From Magicicada septendecula (taxonomy: Eukaryota; Arthropoda; Insecta; Hemiptera; Cicadidae), in contig JAWRYS010000720.1 of assembly GCA_034769895.1 (NCBI GenBank), positions 1-64,000 of the forward strand: a DNA stretch of 64,000 bases, read 5' to 3'. Positions 1 to 8,810 of the stretch are shown piece by piece. Under the pieces are notes generated by a model, which saw only the letters and a program-made list of their open reading frames with translations, did no database searches and was not told where the DNA came from. Position 1 is the stretch's first letter, and every line of letters starts with the position of its first letter. Position numbers and translations under genes: made by a program.

Positions 1-255
1 GATATGTTAGAATTTTGCAAATTTAAAGCCCGGATCCGTGGTAATTGAAATATTACACAGCTGTATGATTTTGAGATACTAAGAGTAACAATTTAAAAGA
101 GTATTTAATGCAGAATTTATAAGAATTTTCTTTTAAAAGTAAAGTAAAGTAAGTAAAAAACAAAAAGATGACCATTAAAGCTATTACTTTTATATACTTA
201 GTTAAAATACAAGAATAAAGAGATGTTTTTGCTAATATCCAGAGAGTGAATAAAT

Positions 256-417
256 TTATGTAACCTTGGACAAAATCCTGATATATACATTGTCATAATT
301 TGTTGGAAAGTAAATTTTACTAACTACGGCAGCTAGTTTAATTAACAGCGAACAATTAAACTGGTTCCCTATATGATAGTTTACTTGACAGGATTTTACG
401 GTACTAAAATGCGCCAT
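256..417 (-). other. 53-codon ATG open frame, probably not a gene
   Basis: On the minus strand an ATG at 417-415 opens a 53-residue frame (starts MAHFSTVKSCQV, ends ILSKVT, stop at 258-256). It recurs in the other monomers, but extension upstream depends on GTG starts and on the A-run length. Between A and B types it shows both replacement changes (R to S near the end, F to L at the Y-F-P-T site) and silent ones, with no clear bias to silence. I see no domain, signal peptide or upstream promoter. It is most likely a chance frame in the inverted-repeat segment. Confidence 0.15.
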
Positions 418-520
418 TCTGCTGTGTAAAAAAAAAAGATTTAATCGTGTACAGAGTGACACATGTAAAATGCGCCACGCTGCTACTTTGTAAAAAAAAT
501 AATAATTGTGTGCATCGTGA
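405..520. repeat. Internal imperfect direct repeat, 61-bp offset
   Basis: TAAAATGCGCCATTCTGCT at 405-423 and TAAAATGCGCCACGCTGCT at 466-484 begin two similar ~55-bp stretches. Each continues with an A run (TGTAAAAAA...), then TAATCGTGT or TAATTGTGT, and ends in a GTGA near 459 and 520. The A runs vary by a base or two among monomers. The pair sits inside the inverted-repeat segment and is present in all copies, so the duplication predates the array. Confidence 0.75.
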
Positions 521-790
521 TAATTAATTAACAGTAACTTTGTTGAATATATAAATTTATTCACTCTGAAATTGTGAACAAATAAATAAATAAAGTTTTA
601 ATTAAGAAATAATAATATTAGTATTAGGATATTGCCGTAATAAACAAGTCCCTGCTGGTAAAAATATTCCATTTTAAACCTGTCAGTATTTACAGGCTAT
701 TTCATGTTAGATACGTGTCGAGAAATGTACGCTCTCCCCCGTACACAAATAAGTTGTTTGAATGGCATTCCCTCGTGGACATAACAGACA

Positions 791-935
791 GTCCAGAACA
801 GGAAATAATCGTGTTTCAGATTGTCCGAATCACCCTCCTTTGTTAACAACCACCCCAACGTAAACAATAAGACTCACCAACAGCTGATCCATTGTGCTAT
901 TATAAAAGCAATGAACTCTTCGTGTGTGAAATTCC
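791..935. repeat. Diverged internal duplication, left copy
   Basis: Shares an ordered series of words with 1295-1487: CAGGAAATAATCGTGTT (799-815 versus 1301-1317), GTAAACAATAA (860-870 versus 1363-1373), AACAGCTGATC (879-889 versus 1439-1449) and GTGAAATTCC (926-935 versus 1478-1487). The offset grows from 502 to 560 and then 552 bp, showing indels between the words. This is an old segmental duplication inside the monomer. Confidence 0.7.
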
Positions 936-1294
936 TTTCCACTATAAAATAATATTATCAGTTTGTCTCGACTGATAATTGCTAGAAGTACGTAAAATTG
1001 AATTGATTTGAGATAATTTTAATTTGATTAATTAGTATAAGATTCTACGTGTAGTAATAGATATATATGTGTGTTTAAATGAATTCAAATTTTATAAGTG
1101 TTTGAAATTAAATAAATAATAAGTCCTTTAAATAAAAAGCTGAATAGTATCCTAACGTGTAATAAAAGTGAAAAGTGTAGTAGTAAAATAAGTAAAGAGA
1201 AAATAATAATAAAAGTATATTTGAATCGTGTAAACACCCGGTAGTGGCCTGTTCGAAAAATAATTCCCCAGCTTGTCAGTATAAGACAAACTCG

Positions 1295-1487
1295 TTCGTG
1301 CAGGAAATAATCGTGTTGAGAATTCTAGTAAGCCACCCCTATTGTTATGAAAGCCTGCATCGGTAAACAATAAACACCACCCCGTGTATAATACAACGCT
1401 TCTTGTGTAAAGTGTTTGTCCCCTCTTGCTTAGTTTGTAACAGCTGATCGTTTAATAGAAGATAAAGATTCCCCTTCGTGAAATTCC
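1295..1487. repeat. Diverged internal duplication, right copy
   Basis: Partner of 791-935, with the same word order and a longer spacing between GTAAACAATAA and AACAGCTGATC. The minus-strand 72-codon open frame at 1152-1370 overlaps it but begins only at a TTG and has no internal ATG, so I do not call it a gene. No promoter or RNA-gene motif was recognised here. Confidence 0.7.
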
Positions 1488-1732
1488 GCTTGTCTCAGTA
1501 GAATAAGATATTAGAATTAAGAAAGAATCTAAGGTTGAGTATGGGATCAACTTTAGATTACTGTAGTATAATTAAGAGACATAGGGATAAATACGTAATA
1601 CAGTCACAATGGCGCCGCACTGAAAAGGGTTAATGATAGAGCAGAAAACTAACTAATTGAGTTAGAGTATGCTAGTAAAATCAGTCGCGCCACGATATTG
1701 TGAAGTTACGAAAACTAAGAGTAATAAATGAA

Positions 1733-1765
1733 TAAATAAATAACATTTATTTATATATAAATAAA
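1733..1765. promoter_or_regulatory. AT-rich palindrome with TATA-like core
   Basis: TTTATTTATATATAAATAAA at 1746-1765 is a perfect 20-bp palindrome containing TATATAAATA. Overlapping it, TAAATAAAT (1733-1741) pairs with ATTTATTTA (1745-1753) across a 3-base AAC loop, so two alternative foldbacks compete. It appears unchanged in all 22 copies that I checked. It could act as a TATA box, a DNA-unwinding element or a matrix-attachment-like site; the sequence alone does not say which. Confidence 0.4.
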
Positions 1766-1817
1766 ATTAAGTTAGAGGTTAAGAAACGAGAGAAAGGGAA
1801 CTTCACGAAAGAAAAAG

Positions 1818-1832
1818 ATATTACTGTAATAT
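1818..1832. repeat. Odd-centred palindrome with three haplotypes
   Basis: ATATTAC-T-GTAATAT is perfect in copies 1, 2, 4 and 7-11. Copies 3, 5, 6, 12, 13 and 15 read ATGTCACTGTAGTAT, and copies 14, 16, 17 and 19-22 read ATATCACTGTAGTAT (copy 18 ATATCACTATAGTAT). All differences are transitions. Confidence 0.7.
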
Positions 1833-1951
1833 TCACTAACGCCGCCCCATCGTTCTCCTTAAAGTGCAGGAGGATGTGACGATTTAAAAATTATTTAAAT
1901 AGCACAAATTTAATTTTTGTTCTTATAACAAGTGAGAGTATAATCCACCCT

Positions 1952-1975
1952 TATCTGTACCCAGATACCGGTATC
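1952..1975. repeat. Hairpin TATCT/AGATA overlapping the 12-bp palindrome GATACCGGTATC
   Basis: TATCT (1952-1956) pairs with AGATA (1963-1967), and GATACCGGTATC (1964-1975) is its own reverse complement, so the central AGATA can pair either way. The palindrome is intact in all copies examined and gives one ACCGGT site per monomer. A symmetric site of this kind could bind a dimeric protein; no known factor is assigned. Confidence 0.6.
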
Positions 1976-2065
1976 AACGTGCAAAAAAAAATCCAGTACG
2001 AACATGCTAAGTACAATGTTATTAAGCGAAAACTAATAATTCTTCTAATTAAATAACAGACGTAT

Positions 2066-2154
2066 TAATAATAAAGGAAATATCTAACTCCTAACAAAAA
2101 TGTAGCATAATTGATACTAGTTAATTAATGGACAATTAATAATAATAAAGGAAA
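2066..2154. repeat. Short direct repeat TAATAATAAAGGAAA, 74-bp offset
   Basis: The 15-mer occurs at 2066-2080 and 2140-2154 in each monomer. The DNA between is AT-rich and holds TTGATACTAGTTAATTAAT. B1 copies change the second word to TAATAAAAATAAAGG. It may be an old slippage product. Confidence 0.6.
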
Positions 2155-2169
2155 GAACTACTTTTCTCA

Positions 2170-2300
2170 GCGCGTAAACCGCGCCAGCTTACAGACTCCC
2201 TGCCGCTAAACTAGTCCCAGTCGCCGGAGAATCTTCGACATGTAAGCAGGTCGAAAATGTGTTGTAAAGTTACACTTAGGTGTATGTCGCTAAACAGCGA
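2170..2300. other. GC-richer cluster of four short hairpins, candidate structured RNA
   Basis: Four perfect stems lie within 131 bp: GCGCG/CGCGC (2170-2184, loop TAAAC), TTCGAC/GTCGAA (2234-2255, 10-base loop), TACAC/GTGTA (2271-2284, loop TTAG) and TCGCT/AGCGA (2287-2300, loop AAAC). Direct counting gives 53% G+C over 2161-2260 in an otherwise AT-rich unit. Differences among copies fall mainly in loops: GACATGTAAGCAG, GACATTTAAGCAG and GACATTTAATCAG all keep the second stem. In copy 22 the C-to-T change at the first stem still allows a G-U pair, and copy 4's deletion lies just outside the last stem. The exception is copy 16, which breaks TACAC/GTGTA. The strand and any transcript are unknown. 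Confidence 0.35.
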
Positions 2301-2442
2301 TGTAACAAGACGTTAGTTCTTCTAATCGATTTAATTCAATGTAGTGTTAGTAAAACTCAAAAACTAGTAATGTAGTACATGGAGGAAATATTAATAATAT
2401 ATAAAAAAAACTTAGCCGACACATCTCTTTATGAACAGTAAG

Positions 2443-2464
2443 TGGTAAGATATGTTCCTTACCA
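2443..2464. other. Hairpin TGGTAAG/CTTACCA
   Basis: A 7-bp stem with an 8-base loop in A copies. B copies read CGGTAAG and lose only the terminal pair. Just downstream, B copies change ATTTAAAAG to ATGTAAAAG, which removes a minus-strand stop and creates a 67-codon open frame seen only in B units (for example 34720-34923). That frame starts at TTG and is hydrophobic; I regard it as incidental. Confidence 0.4.
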
Positions 2465-2509
2465 TTTAAAAGTAAACATCAGTGCTGCTAAAATAAAAAC
2501 AAATTAAAT

Positions 2510-2716
2510 GTAAAAAGTGAACAACCAACACCAGGAGAAAAGTTATTACAACAACCGTAAGAACTTCAAGTAGCAGAATCCAACCGTCATGACCTAGACT
2601 ACAATTCGGAAACAACCAACTAAATGGAGGATCCAGATGAACAACGAACTACACCCAAGAATACCTACTGAAGAGGATCATCTCGAACACCCACCGCAGA
2701 CTCTCGTTATATTCAG
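2510..2716 (+). other. T-poor, exon-like tract ending at a splice-donor-like CAG|GTGATA
   Basis: Over 2521-2700 direct counting gives about 14% T, 42% A and 43% G+C, strongly skewed compared with the rest of the unit and rich in CAAC/GAAC/AGGA words of the kind found in exonic enhancers. It ends with TTCAG|GTGATA at 2716/2717, an acceptable 5' splice-site match. This composition is what a transcribed non-coding exon on the plus strand might look like, but no matching acceptor or transcript can be shown from sequence alone. Confidence 0.25.
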
Positions 2717-2720
2717 GTGA
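2637..2720 (+). other. 27-codon short open frame within the exon-like tract
   Basis: ATG at 2637 opens MNNELHPRIPTEEDHLEHPP and continues to QTLVIFR, with a TGA at 2718-2720. A second ATG at 2624 in another frame gives a 15-codon frame starting MEDPDEQRTT. Copies vary: B units change L to H near the end, copies 14, 17 and 21 have a silent GAA-to-GAG, copy 18 replaces an E with G, and copy 16 loses the start codon. The frame is too short and variable to call a gene. Confidence 0.12.
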
Positions 2721-2883
2721 TATTAAACCATAACTTCTGTGCATAACTTGTTTTTTTAAAAACCGCAACAAAAAGAACAGTAAAGTTTCTTGTAAAGACT
2801 TTTAGATCACTTAAAGATTAGCATATAAATGTTTGTAATTTCTGTAATGCTATAGTAATAACCTGATGATGTTTAAAGATAAA

Positions 2884-2922
2884 GTAATTCTGAAAATTAC
2901 ATCAGACTATTCTTCAAATAGT
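2884..2922. other. Twin hairpins at the end of the monomer
   Basis: GTAATT-CTGAA-AATTAC (2884-2900) and ACTATT-CTTCA-AATAGT (2906-2922) are adjacent 6-bp stems with 5-base loops. Copy 6 alters only the first loop (CCGAA). Copy 3 changes the spacer. Copies 14 and 17 (TTCAATTAG) break the second stem. There is no following T run on either strand that would suggest a pol III or bacterial terminator. Confidence 0.45.
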
Positions 2923-2936
2923 TTGGATGATGTTGA

Positions 2937-5873
2937 GATATGTTAGAATTTTGCAAATTTAAAGCCCGGATCCGTGGTAATTGAAATATTACACAGCTGT
3001 ATGATTTTGAGATACTAAGAGTAACAATTTAAAAGAGTATTTAATGCAGAATTTATAAGAATTTTCTTTTAAAAGTAAAGTAAAGTAAGTAAAAAACAAA
3101 AAGATGACCATTAAAGCTATTACTTTTATATACTTAGTTAAAATACAAGAATAAAGAGATGTTTTTGCTAATATCCAGAGAGTGAATAAATTTATGTAAC
3201 CTTGGACAAAATCCTGATATATACATTGTCATAATTTGTTGGAAAGTAAATTTTACTAACTACGGCAGCTAGTTTAATTAACAGCGAACAATTAAACTGG
3301 TTCCCTATATGATAGTTTACTTGACAGGATTTTACGGTACTAAAATGCGCCATTCTGCTGTGTAAAAAAAAAAGATTTAATCGTGTACAGAGTGACACAT
3401 GTAAAATGCGCCACGCTGCTACTTTGTAAAAAAAATAATAATTGTGTGCATCGTGATAATTAATTAACAGTAACTTTGTTGAATATATAAATTTATTCAC
3501 TCTGAAATTGTGAACAAATAAATAAATAAAGTTTTAATTAAGAAATAATAATATTAGTATTAGGATATTGCCGTAATAAACAAGTCCCTGCTGGTAAAAA
3601 TATTCCATTTTAAACCTGTCAGTATTTACAGGCTATTTCATGTTAGATACGTGTCGAGAAATGTACGCTCTCCCCCGTACACAAATAAGTTGTTTGAATG
3701 GCATTCCCTCGTGGACATAACAGACAGTCCAGAACAGGAAATAATCGTGTTTCAGATTGTCCGAATCACCCTCCTTTGTTAACAACCACCCCAACGTAAA
3801 CAATAAGACTCACCAAACAGCTGATCCATTGTGCTATTATAAAAGCAATGAACTCTTCGTGTGTGAAATTCCTTTCCACTATAAAATAATATTATCAGTT
3901 TGTCTCGACTGATAATTGCTAGAAGTACGTAAAATTGAATTGATTTGAGATAATTTTAATTTGATTAATTAGTATAAGATTCTACGTGTAGTAATAGATA
4001 TATATGTGTGTTTAAATGAATTCAAATTTTATAAGTGTTTGAAATTAAATAAATAATAAGTCCTTTAAATAAAAAGCTGAATAGTATCCTAACGTGTAAT
4101 AAAAGTGAAAAGTGTAGTAGTAAAATAAGTAAAGAGAAAATAATAATAAAAGTATATTTGAATCGTGTAAACACCCGGTAGTGGCCTGTTCGAAAAATAA
4201 TTCCCCAGCTTGTCAGTATAAGACAAACTCGTTCGTGCAGGAAATAATCGTGTTGAGAATTCTAGTAAGCCACCCCTATTGTTATGAAAGCCTGCATCGG
4301 TAAACAATAAACACCACCCCGTGTATAATACAACGCTTCTTGTGTAAAGTGTTTGTCCCCTCTTGCTTAGTTTGTAACAGCTGATCGTTTAATAGAAGAT
4401 AAAGATTCCCCTTCGTGAAATTCCGCTTGTCTCAGTAGAATAAGATATTAGAATTAAGAAAGAATCTAAGGTTGAGTATGGGATCAACTTTAGATTACTG
4501 TAGTATAATTAAGAGACATAGGGATAAATACGTAATACAGTCACAATGGCGCCGCACTGAAAAGGGTTAATGATAGAGCAGAAAACTAACTAATTGAGTT
4601 AGAGTATGCTAGTAAAATCAGTCGCGCCACGATATTGTGAAGTTACGAAAACTAAGAGTAATAAATGAATAAATAAATAACATTTATTTATATATAAATA
4701 AAATTAAGTTAGAGGTTAAGAAACGAGAGAAAGGGAACTTCACGAAAGAAAAAGATATTACTGTAATATTCACTAACGCCGCCCCATCGTTCTCCTTAAA
4801 GTGCAGGAGGATGTGACGATTTAAAAATTATTTAAATAGCACAAATTTAATTTTTGTTCTTATAACAAGTGAGAGTATAATCCACCCTTATCTGTACCCA
4901 GATACCGGTATCAACGTGCAAAAAAAAATCCAGTACGAACATGCTAAGTACAATGTTATTAAGCGAAAACTAATAATTCTTCTAATTAAATAACAGACGT
5001 ATTAATAATAAAGGAAATATCTAACTCCTAACAAAAATGTAGCATAATTGATACTAGTTAATTAATGGACAATTAATAATAATAAAGGAAAGAACTACTT
5101 TTCTCAGCGCGTAAACCGCGCCAGCTTACAGACTCCCTGCCGCTAAACTAGTCCCAGTCGCCGGAGAATCTTCGACATGTAAGCAGGTCGAAAATGTGTT
5201 GTAAAGTTACACTTAGGTGTATGTCGCTAAACAGCGATGTAACAAGACGTTAGTTCTTCTAATCGATTTAATTCAATGTAGTGTTAGTAAAACTCAAAAA
5301 CTAGTAATGTAGTACATGGAGGAAATATTAATAATATATAAAAAAAACTTAGCCGACACATCTCTTTATGAACAGTAAGTGGTAAGATATGTTCCTTACC
5401 ATTTAAAAGTAAACATCAGTGCTGCTAAAATAAAAACAAATTAAATGTAAAAAGTGAACAACCAACACCAGGAGAAAAGTTATTACAACAACCGTAAGAA
5501 CTTCAAGTAGCAGAATCCAACCGTCATGACCTAGACTACAATTCGGAAACAACCAACTAAATGGAGGATCCAGATGAACAACGAACTACACCCAAGAATA
5601 CCTACTGAAGAGGATCATCTCGAACACCCACCGCAGACTCTCGTTATATTCAGGTGATATTAAACCATAACTTCTGTGCATAACTTGTTTTTTTAAAAAC
5701 CGCAACAAAAAGAACAGTAAAGTTTCTTGTAAAGACTTTTAGATCACTTAAAGATTAGCATATAAATGTTTGTAATTTCTGTAATGCTATAGTAATAACC
5801 TGATGATGTTTAAAGATAAAGTAATTCTGAAAATTACATCAGACTATTCTTCAAATAGTTTGGATGATGTTGA
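2937..5873. repeat. Monomer copy 2 (A type)
   Basis: 2,937 bp. I found no private substitution; it is the closest to a consensus A unit. It keeps the intact odd-centred palindrome (GATATTACTGTAATATTC) and the GAAATTAAATAAAT form shared with copies 1, 3 and 4. Confidence 0.97.
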
Positions 5874-8810
5874 GATATGTTAGAATTTTGCAAATTTAAA
5901 GCCCGGATCCGTGGTAATTGAAATATTACACAGCTGTATGATTTTGAGATACTAAGAGTAACAATTTAAAAGAGTATTTAATGCAGAATTTATAAGAATT
6001 TTCTTTTAAAAGTAAAGTAAAGTAAGTAAAAAACAAAAAGATGACCATTAAAGCTATTACTTTTATATACTTAGTTAAAATACAAGAATAAAGAGATGTT
6101 TTTGCTAATATCCAGAGAGTGAATAAATTTATGTAACCTTGGACAAAATCCTGATATATACATTGTCATAATTTGTTGGAAAGTAAATTTTACTAACTAC
6201 GGCAGCTAGTTTAATTAACAGCGAACAATTAAACTGGTTCCCTATATGATAGTTTACTTGACAGGATTTTACGGTACTAAAATGCGCCATTCTGCTGTGT
6301 AAAAAAAAAAGATTTAATCGTGTACAGAGTGACACATGTAAAATGCGCCACGCTGCTACTTTGTAAAAAAAATAATAATTGTGTGCATCGTGATAATTAA
6401 TTAACAGTAACTTTGTTGAATATATAAATTTATTCACTCTGAAATTGTGAACAAATAAATAAATAAAGTTTTAATTAAGAAATAATAATATTAGTATTAG
6501 GATATTGCCGTAATAAACAAGTCCCTGCTGGTAAAAATATTCCATTTTAAACCTGTCAGTATTTACAGGCTATTTCATGTTAGATACGTGTCGAGAAATG
6601 TACGCTCTCCCCCGTACACAAATAAGTTGTTTGAATGGCATTCCCTCGTGGACATAACAGACAGTCCAGAACAGGAAATAATCGTGTTTCAGATTGTCCG
6701 AATCACCCTCCTTTGTTAACAACCACCCCAACGTAAACAATAAGACTCACCAAACAGCTGATCCATTGTGCTATTATAAAAGCAATGAACTCTTCGTGTG
6801 TGAAATTCCTTTCCACTATAAAATAATATTATCAGTTTGTCTCGACTGATAATTGCTAGAAGTACGTAAAATTGAATTGATTTGAGATAATTTTAATTTG
6901 ATTAATTAGTATAAGATTCTACGTGTAGTAATAGATATATATGTGTGTTTAAATGAATTCAAATTTTATAAGTGTTTGAAATTAAATAAATAATAAGTCC
7001 TTTAAATAAAAAGCTGAATAGTATCCTAACGTGTAATAAAAGTGAAAAGTGTAGTAGTAAAATAAGTAAAGAGAAAATAATAATAAAAGTATATTTGAAT
7101 CGTGTAAACACCCGGTAGTGGCCTGTTCGAAAAATAATTCCCCAGCTTGTCAGTATAAGACAAACTCGTTCGTGCAGGAAATAATCGTGTTGAGAATTCT
7201 AGTAAGCCACCCCTATTGTTATGAAAGCCTGCATCGGTAAACAATAAACACCACCCCGTGTATAATACAACGCTTCTTGTGTAAAGTGTTTGTCCCCTCT
7301 TGCTTAGTTTGTAACAGCTGATCGTTTAATAGAAGATAAAGATTCCCCTTCGTGAAATTCCGCTTGTCTCAGTAGAATAAGATATTAGAATTAAGAAAGA
7401 ATCTAAGGTTGAGTATGGGATCAACTTTAGATTACTGTAGTATAATTAAGAGACATAGGGATAAATACGTAATACAGTCACAATGGCGCCGCACTGAAAA
7501 GGGTTAATGATAGAGCAGAAAACTAACTAATTGAGTTAGAGTATGCTAGTAAAATCAGTCGCGCCACGATATTGTGAAGTTACGAAAACTAAGAGTAATA
7601 AATGAATAAATAAATAACATTTATTTATATATAAATAAAATTAAGTTAGAGGTTAAGAAACGAGAGAAAGGGAACTTCACGAAAGAAAAAGATGTCACTG
7701 TAGTATTCACTAACGCCGCCCCATCGTTCTCCTTAAAGTGCAGGAGGATGTGACGATTTAAAAATTATTTAAATAGCACAAATTTAATTTTTGTTCTTAT
7801 AACAAGTGAGAGTATAATCCACCCTTATCTGTACCCAGATACCGGTATCAACGTGCAAAAAAAAATCCAGTACGAACATGCTAAGTACAATGTTATTAAG
7901 CGAAAACTAATAATTCTTCTAATTAAATAACAGACGTATTAATAATAAAGGAAATATCTAACTCCTAACAAAAATGTAGCATAATTGATACTAGTTAATT
8001 AATGGACAATTAATAATAATAAAGGAAAGAACTACTTTTCTCAGCGCGTAAACCGCGCCAGCTTACAGACTCCCTGCCGCTAAACTAGTCCCAGTCGCCG
8101 GAGAATCTTCGACATGTAAGCAGGTCGAAAATGTGTTGTAAAGTTACACTTAGGTGTATGTCGCTAAACAGCGATGTAACAAGACGTTAGTTCTTCTAAT
8201 CGATTTAATTCAATGTAGTGTTAGTAAAACTCAAAAACTAGTAATGTAGTACATGGAGGAAATATTAATAATATATAAAAAAAACTTAGCCGACACATCT
8301 CTTTATGAACAGTAAGTGGTAAGATATGTTCCTTACCATTTAAAAGTAAACATCAGTGCTGCTAAAATAAAAACAAATTAAATGTAAAAAGTGAACAACC
8401 AACACCAGGAGAAAAGTTATTACAACAACCGTAAGAACTTCAAGTAGCAGAATCCAACCGTCATGACCTAGACTACAATTCGGAAACAACCAACTAAATG
8501 GAGGATCCAGATGAACAACGAACTACACCCAAGAATACCTACTGAAGAGGATCATCTCGAACACCCACCGCAGACTCTCGTTATATTCAGGTGATATTAA
8601 ACCATAACTTCTGTGCATAACTTGTTTTTTTAAAAACCGCAACAAAAAGAACAGTAAAGTTTCTTGTAAAGACTTTCAGATCACTTAAAGATTAGCATAT
8701 AAATGTTTGTAATTTCTGTAATGCTATAGTAATAACCTGATGATGTTTAAAGATAAAGTAATTCTGAAAATTATATCAGACTATTCTTCAAATAGTTTGG
8801 ATGATGTTGA
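5874..8810. repeat. Monomer copy 3 (A type, palindrome variant GATGTC)
   Basis: 2,937 bp. It carries the GATGTCACTGTAGTATTC haplotype at about 7692, shared with copies 5, 6, 12, 13 and 15 but not with its neighbours 2 and 4. Private changes are GACTTTCAG at 8677 and AATTATATCAG at about 8774, the latter in the spacer between the two terminal hairpins. Confidence 0.97.

Larger units (their letters stand above)
243..567. repeat. 325-bp segment bounded by 17-bp perfect inverted repeats (MITE-like)
   Basis: AGAGTGAATAAATTTAT at 243-259 is the exact reverse complement of ATAAATTTATTCACTCT at 551-567, and the pair recurs in most copies. The layout (short TIRs, about 325 bp, no transposase) resembles a miniature inverted-repeat element fixed in the monomer before amplification. 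I see no convincing target-site duplication outside the arms (GCTAATATCC versus GAAATTGTG), so a transposon origin is only a possibility; the arms could instead form a cruciform. Arm variants occur in copies 6 and 7 and several B copies, and copy 14 has lost half of one arm. Confidence 0.6.
1..2936. repeat. Monomer copy 1 (A type), reference unit
   Basis: Full-length A-type unit used as the coordinate reference for substructures. Its private change is the loss of one A in the CACCAACAGCTG stretch near 877-882 (all later copies except 22 read CACCAAACAGCTG), which makes it 1 bp shorter than copies 2-6. Like copies 2-4 it reads GAAATTAAATAAAT near 1106, whereas copies from 5 onward read GAAATAAAATAAAT. 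It has the intact ATATTAC-T-GTAATAT palindrome. Two BamHI-type GGATCC sites (about 32 and 2628), one GGCGCC (about 1612) and one ACCGGT (about 1967) occur per unit. Confidence 0.97.

Noticed and set aside
295..315. Possible CENP-B-box-like motif (TTGTTGGAAAG)
   Set aside because: It lacks the required TTCG and CGGG core positions of the CENP-B box.
256..564. 102-codon (138 in copy 5) minus-strand frame repeated in A copies as a possible gene family
   Set aside because: It starts at GTG, is broken or shortened by A-run length changes and single substitutions, has no recognisable domain, and overlaps the inverted-repeat segment. An ATG-started part of 53 codons is listed only as a doubtful frame.
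1152..1370. 72-codon minus-strand frame present in nearly every copy
   Set aside because: It begins at TTG with no internal ATG, is F/T/Y-rich as expected of translated AT-rich DNA, and its regular recurrence only reflects the repeat period.
1581..1590. ATAGGGATAA resembles half of the I-SceI homing endonuclease site
   Set aside because: Only about nine of the eighteen site bases match, and no homing endonuclease frame is present; chance similarity.
1611..1630. TGGCGCCGCACTGAAAAGGG as a retroelement primer-binding site
   Set aside because: Only the first seven bases match the common lysine-tRNA-type start; the rest does not follow a tRNA 3' end that I know. No LTR pair, polypurine tract or gag/pol remnant accompanies it.
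2884..2922. Twin hairpins as a transcription terminator
   Set aside because: Stems are short and AT-rich, and neither strand has the T run expected after a terminator hairpin; listed only as structural features.
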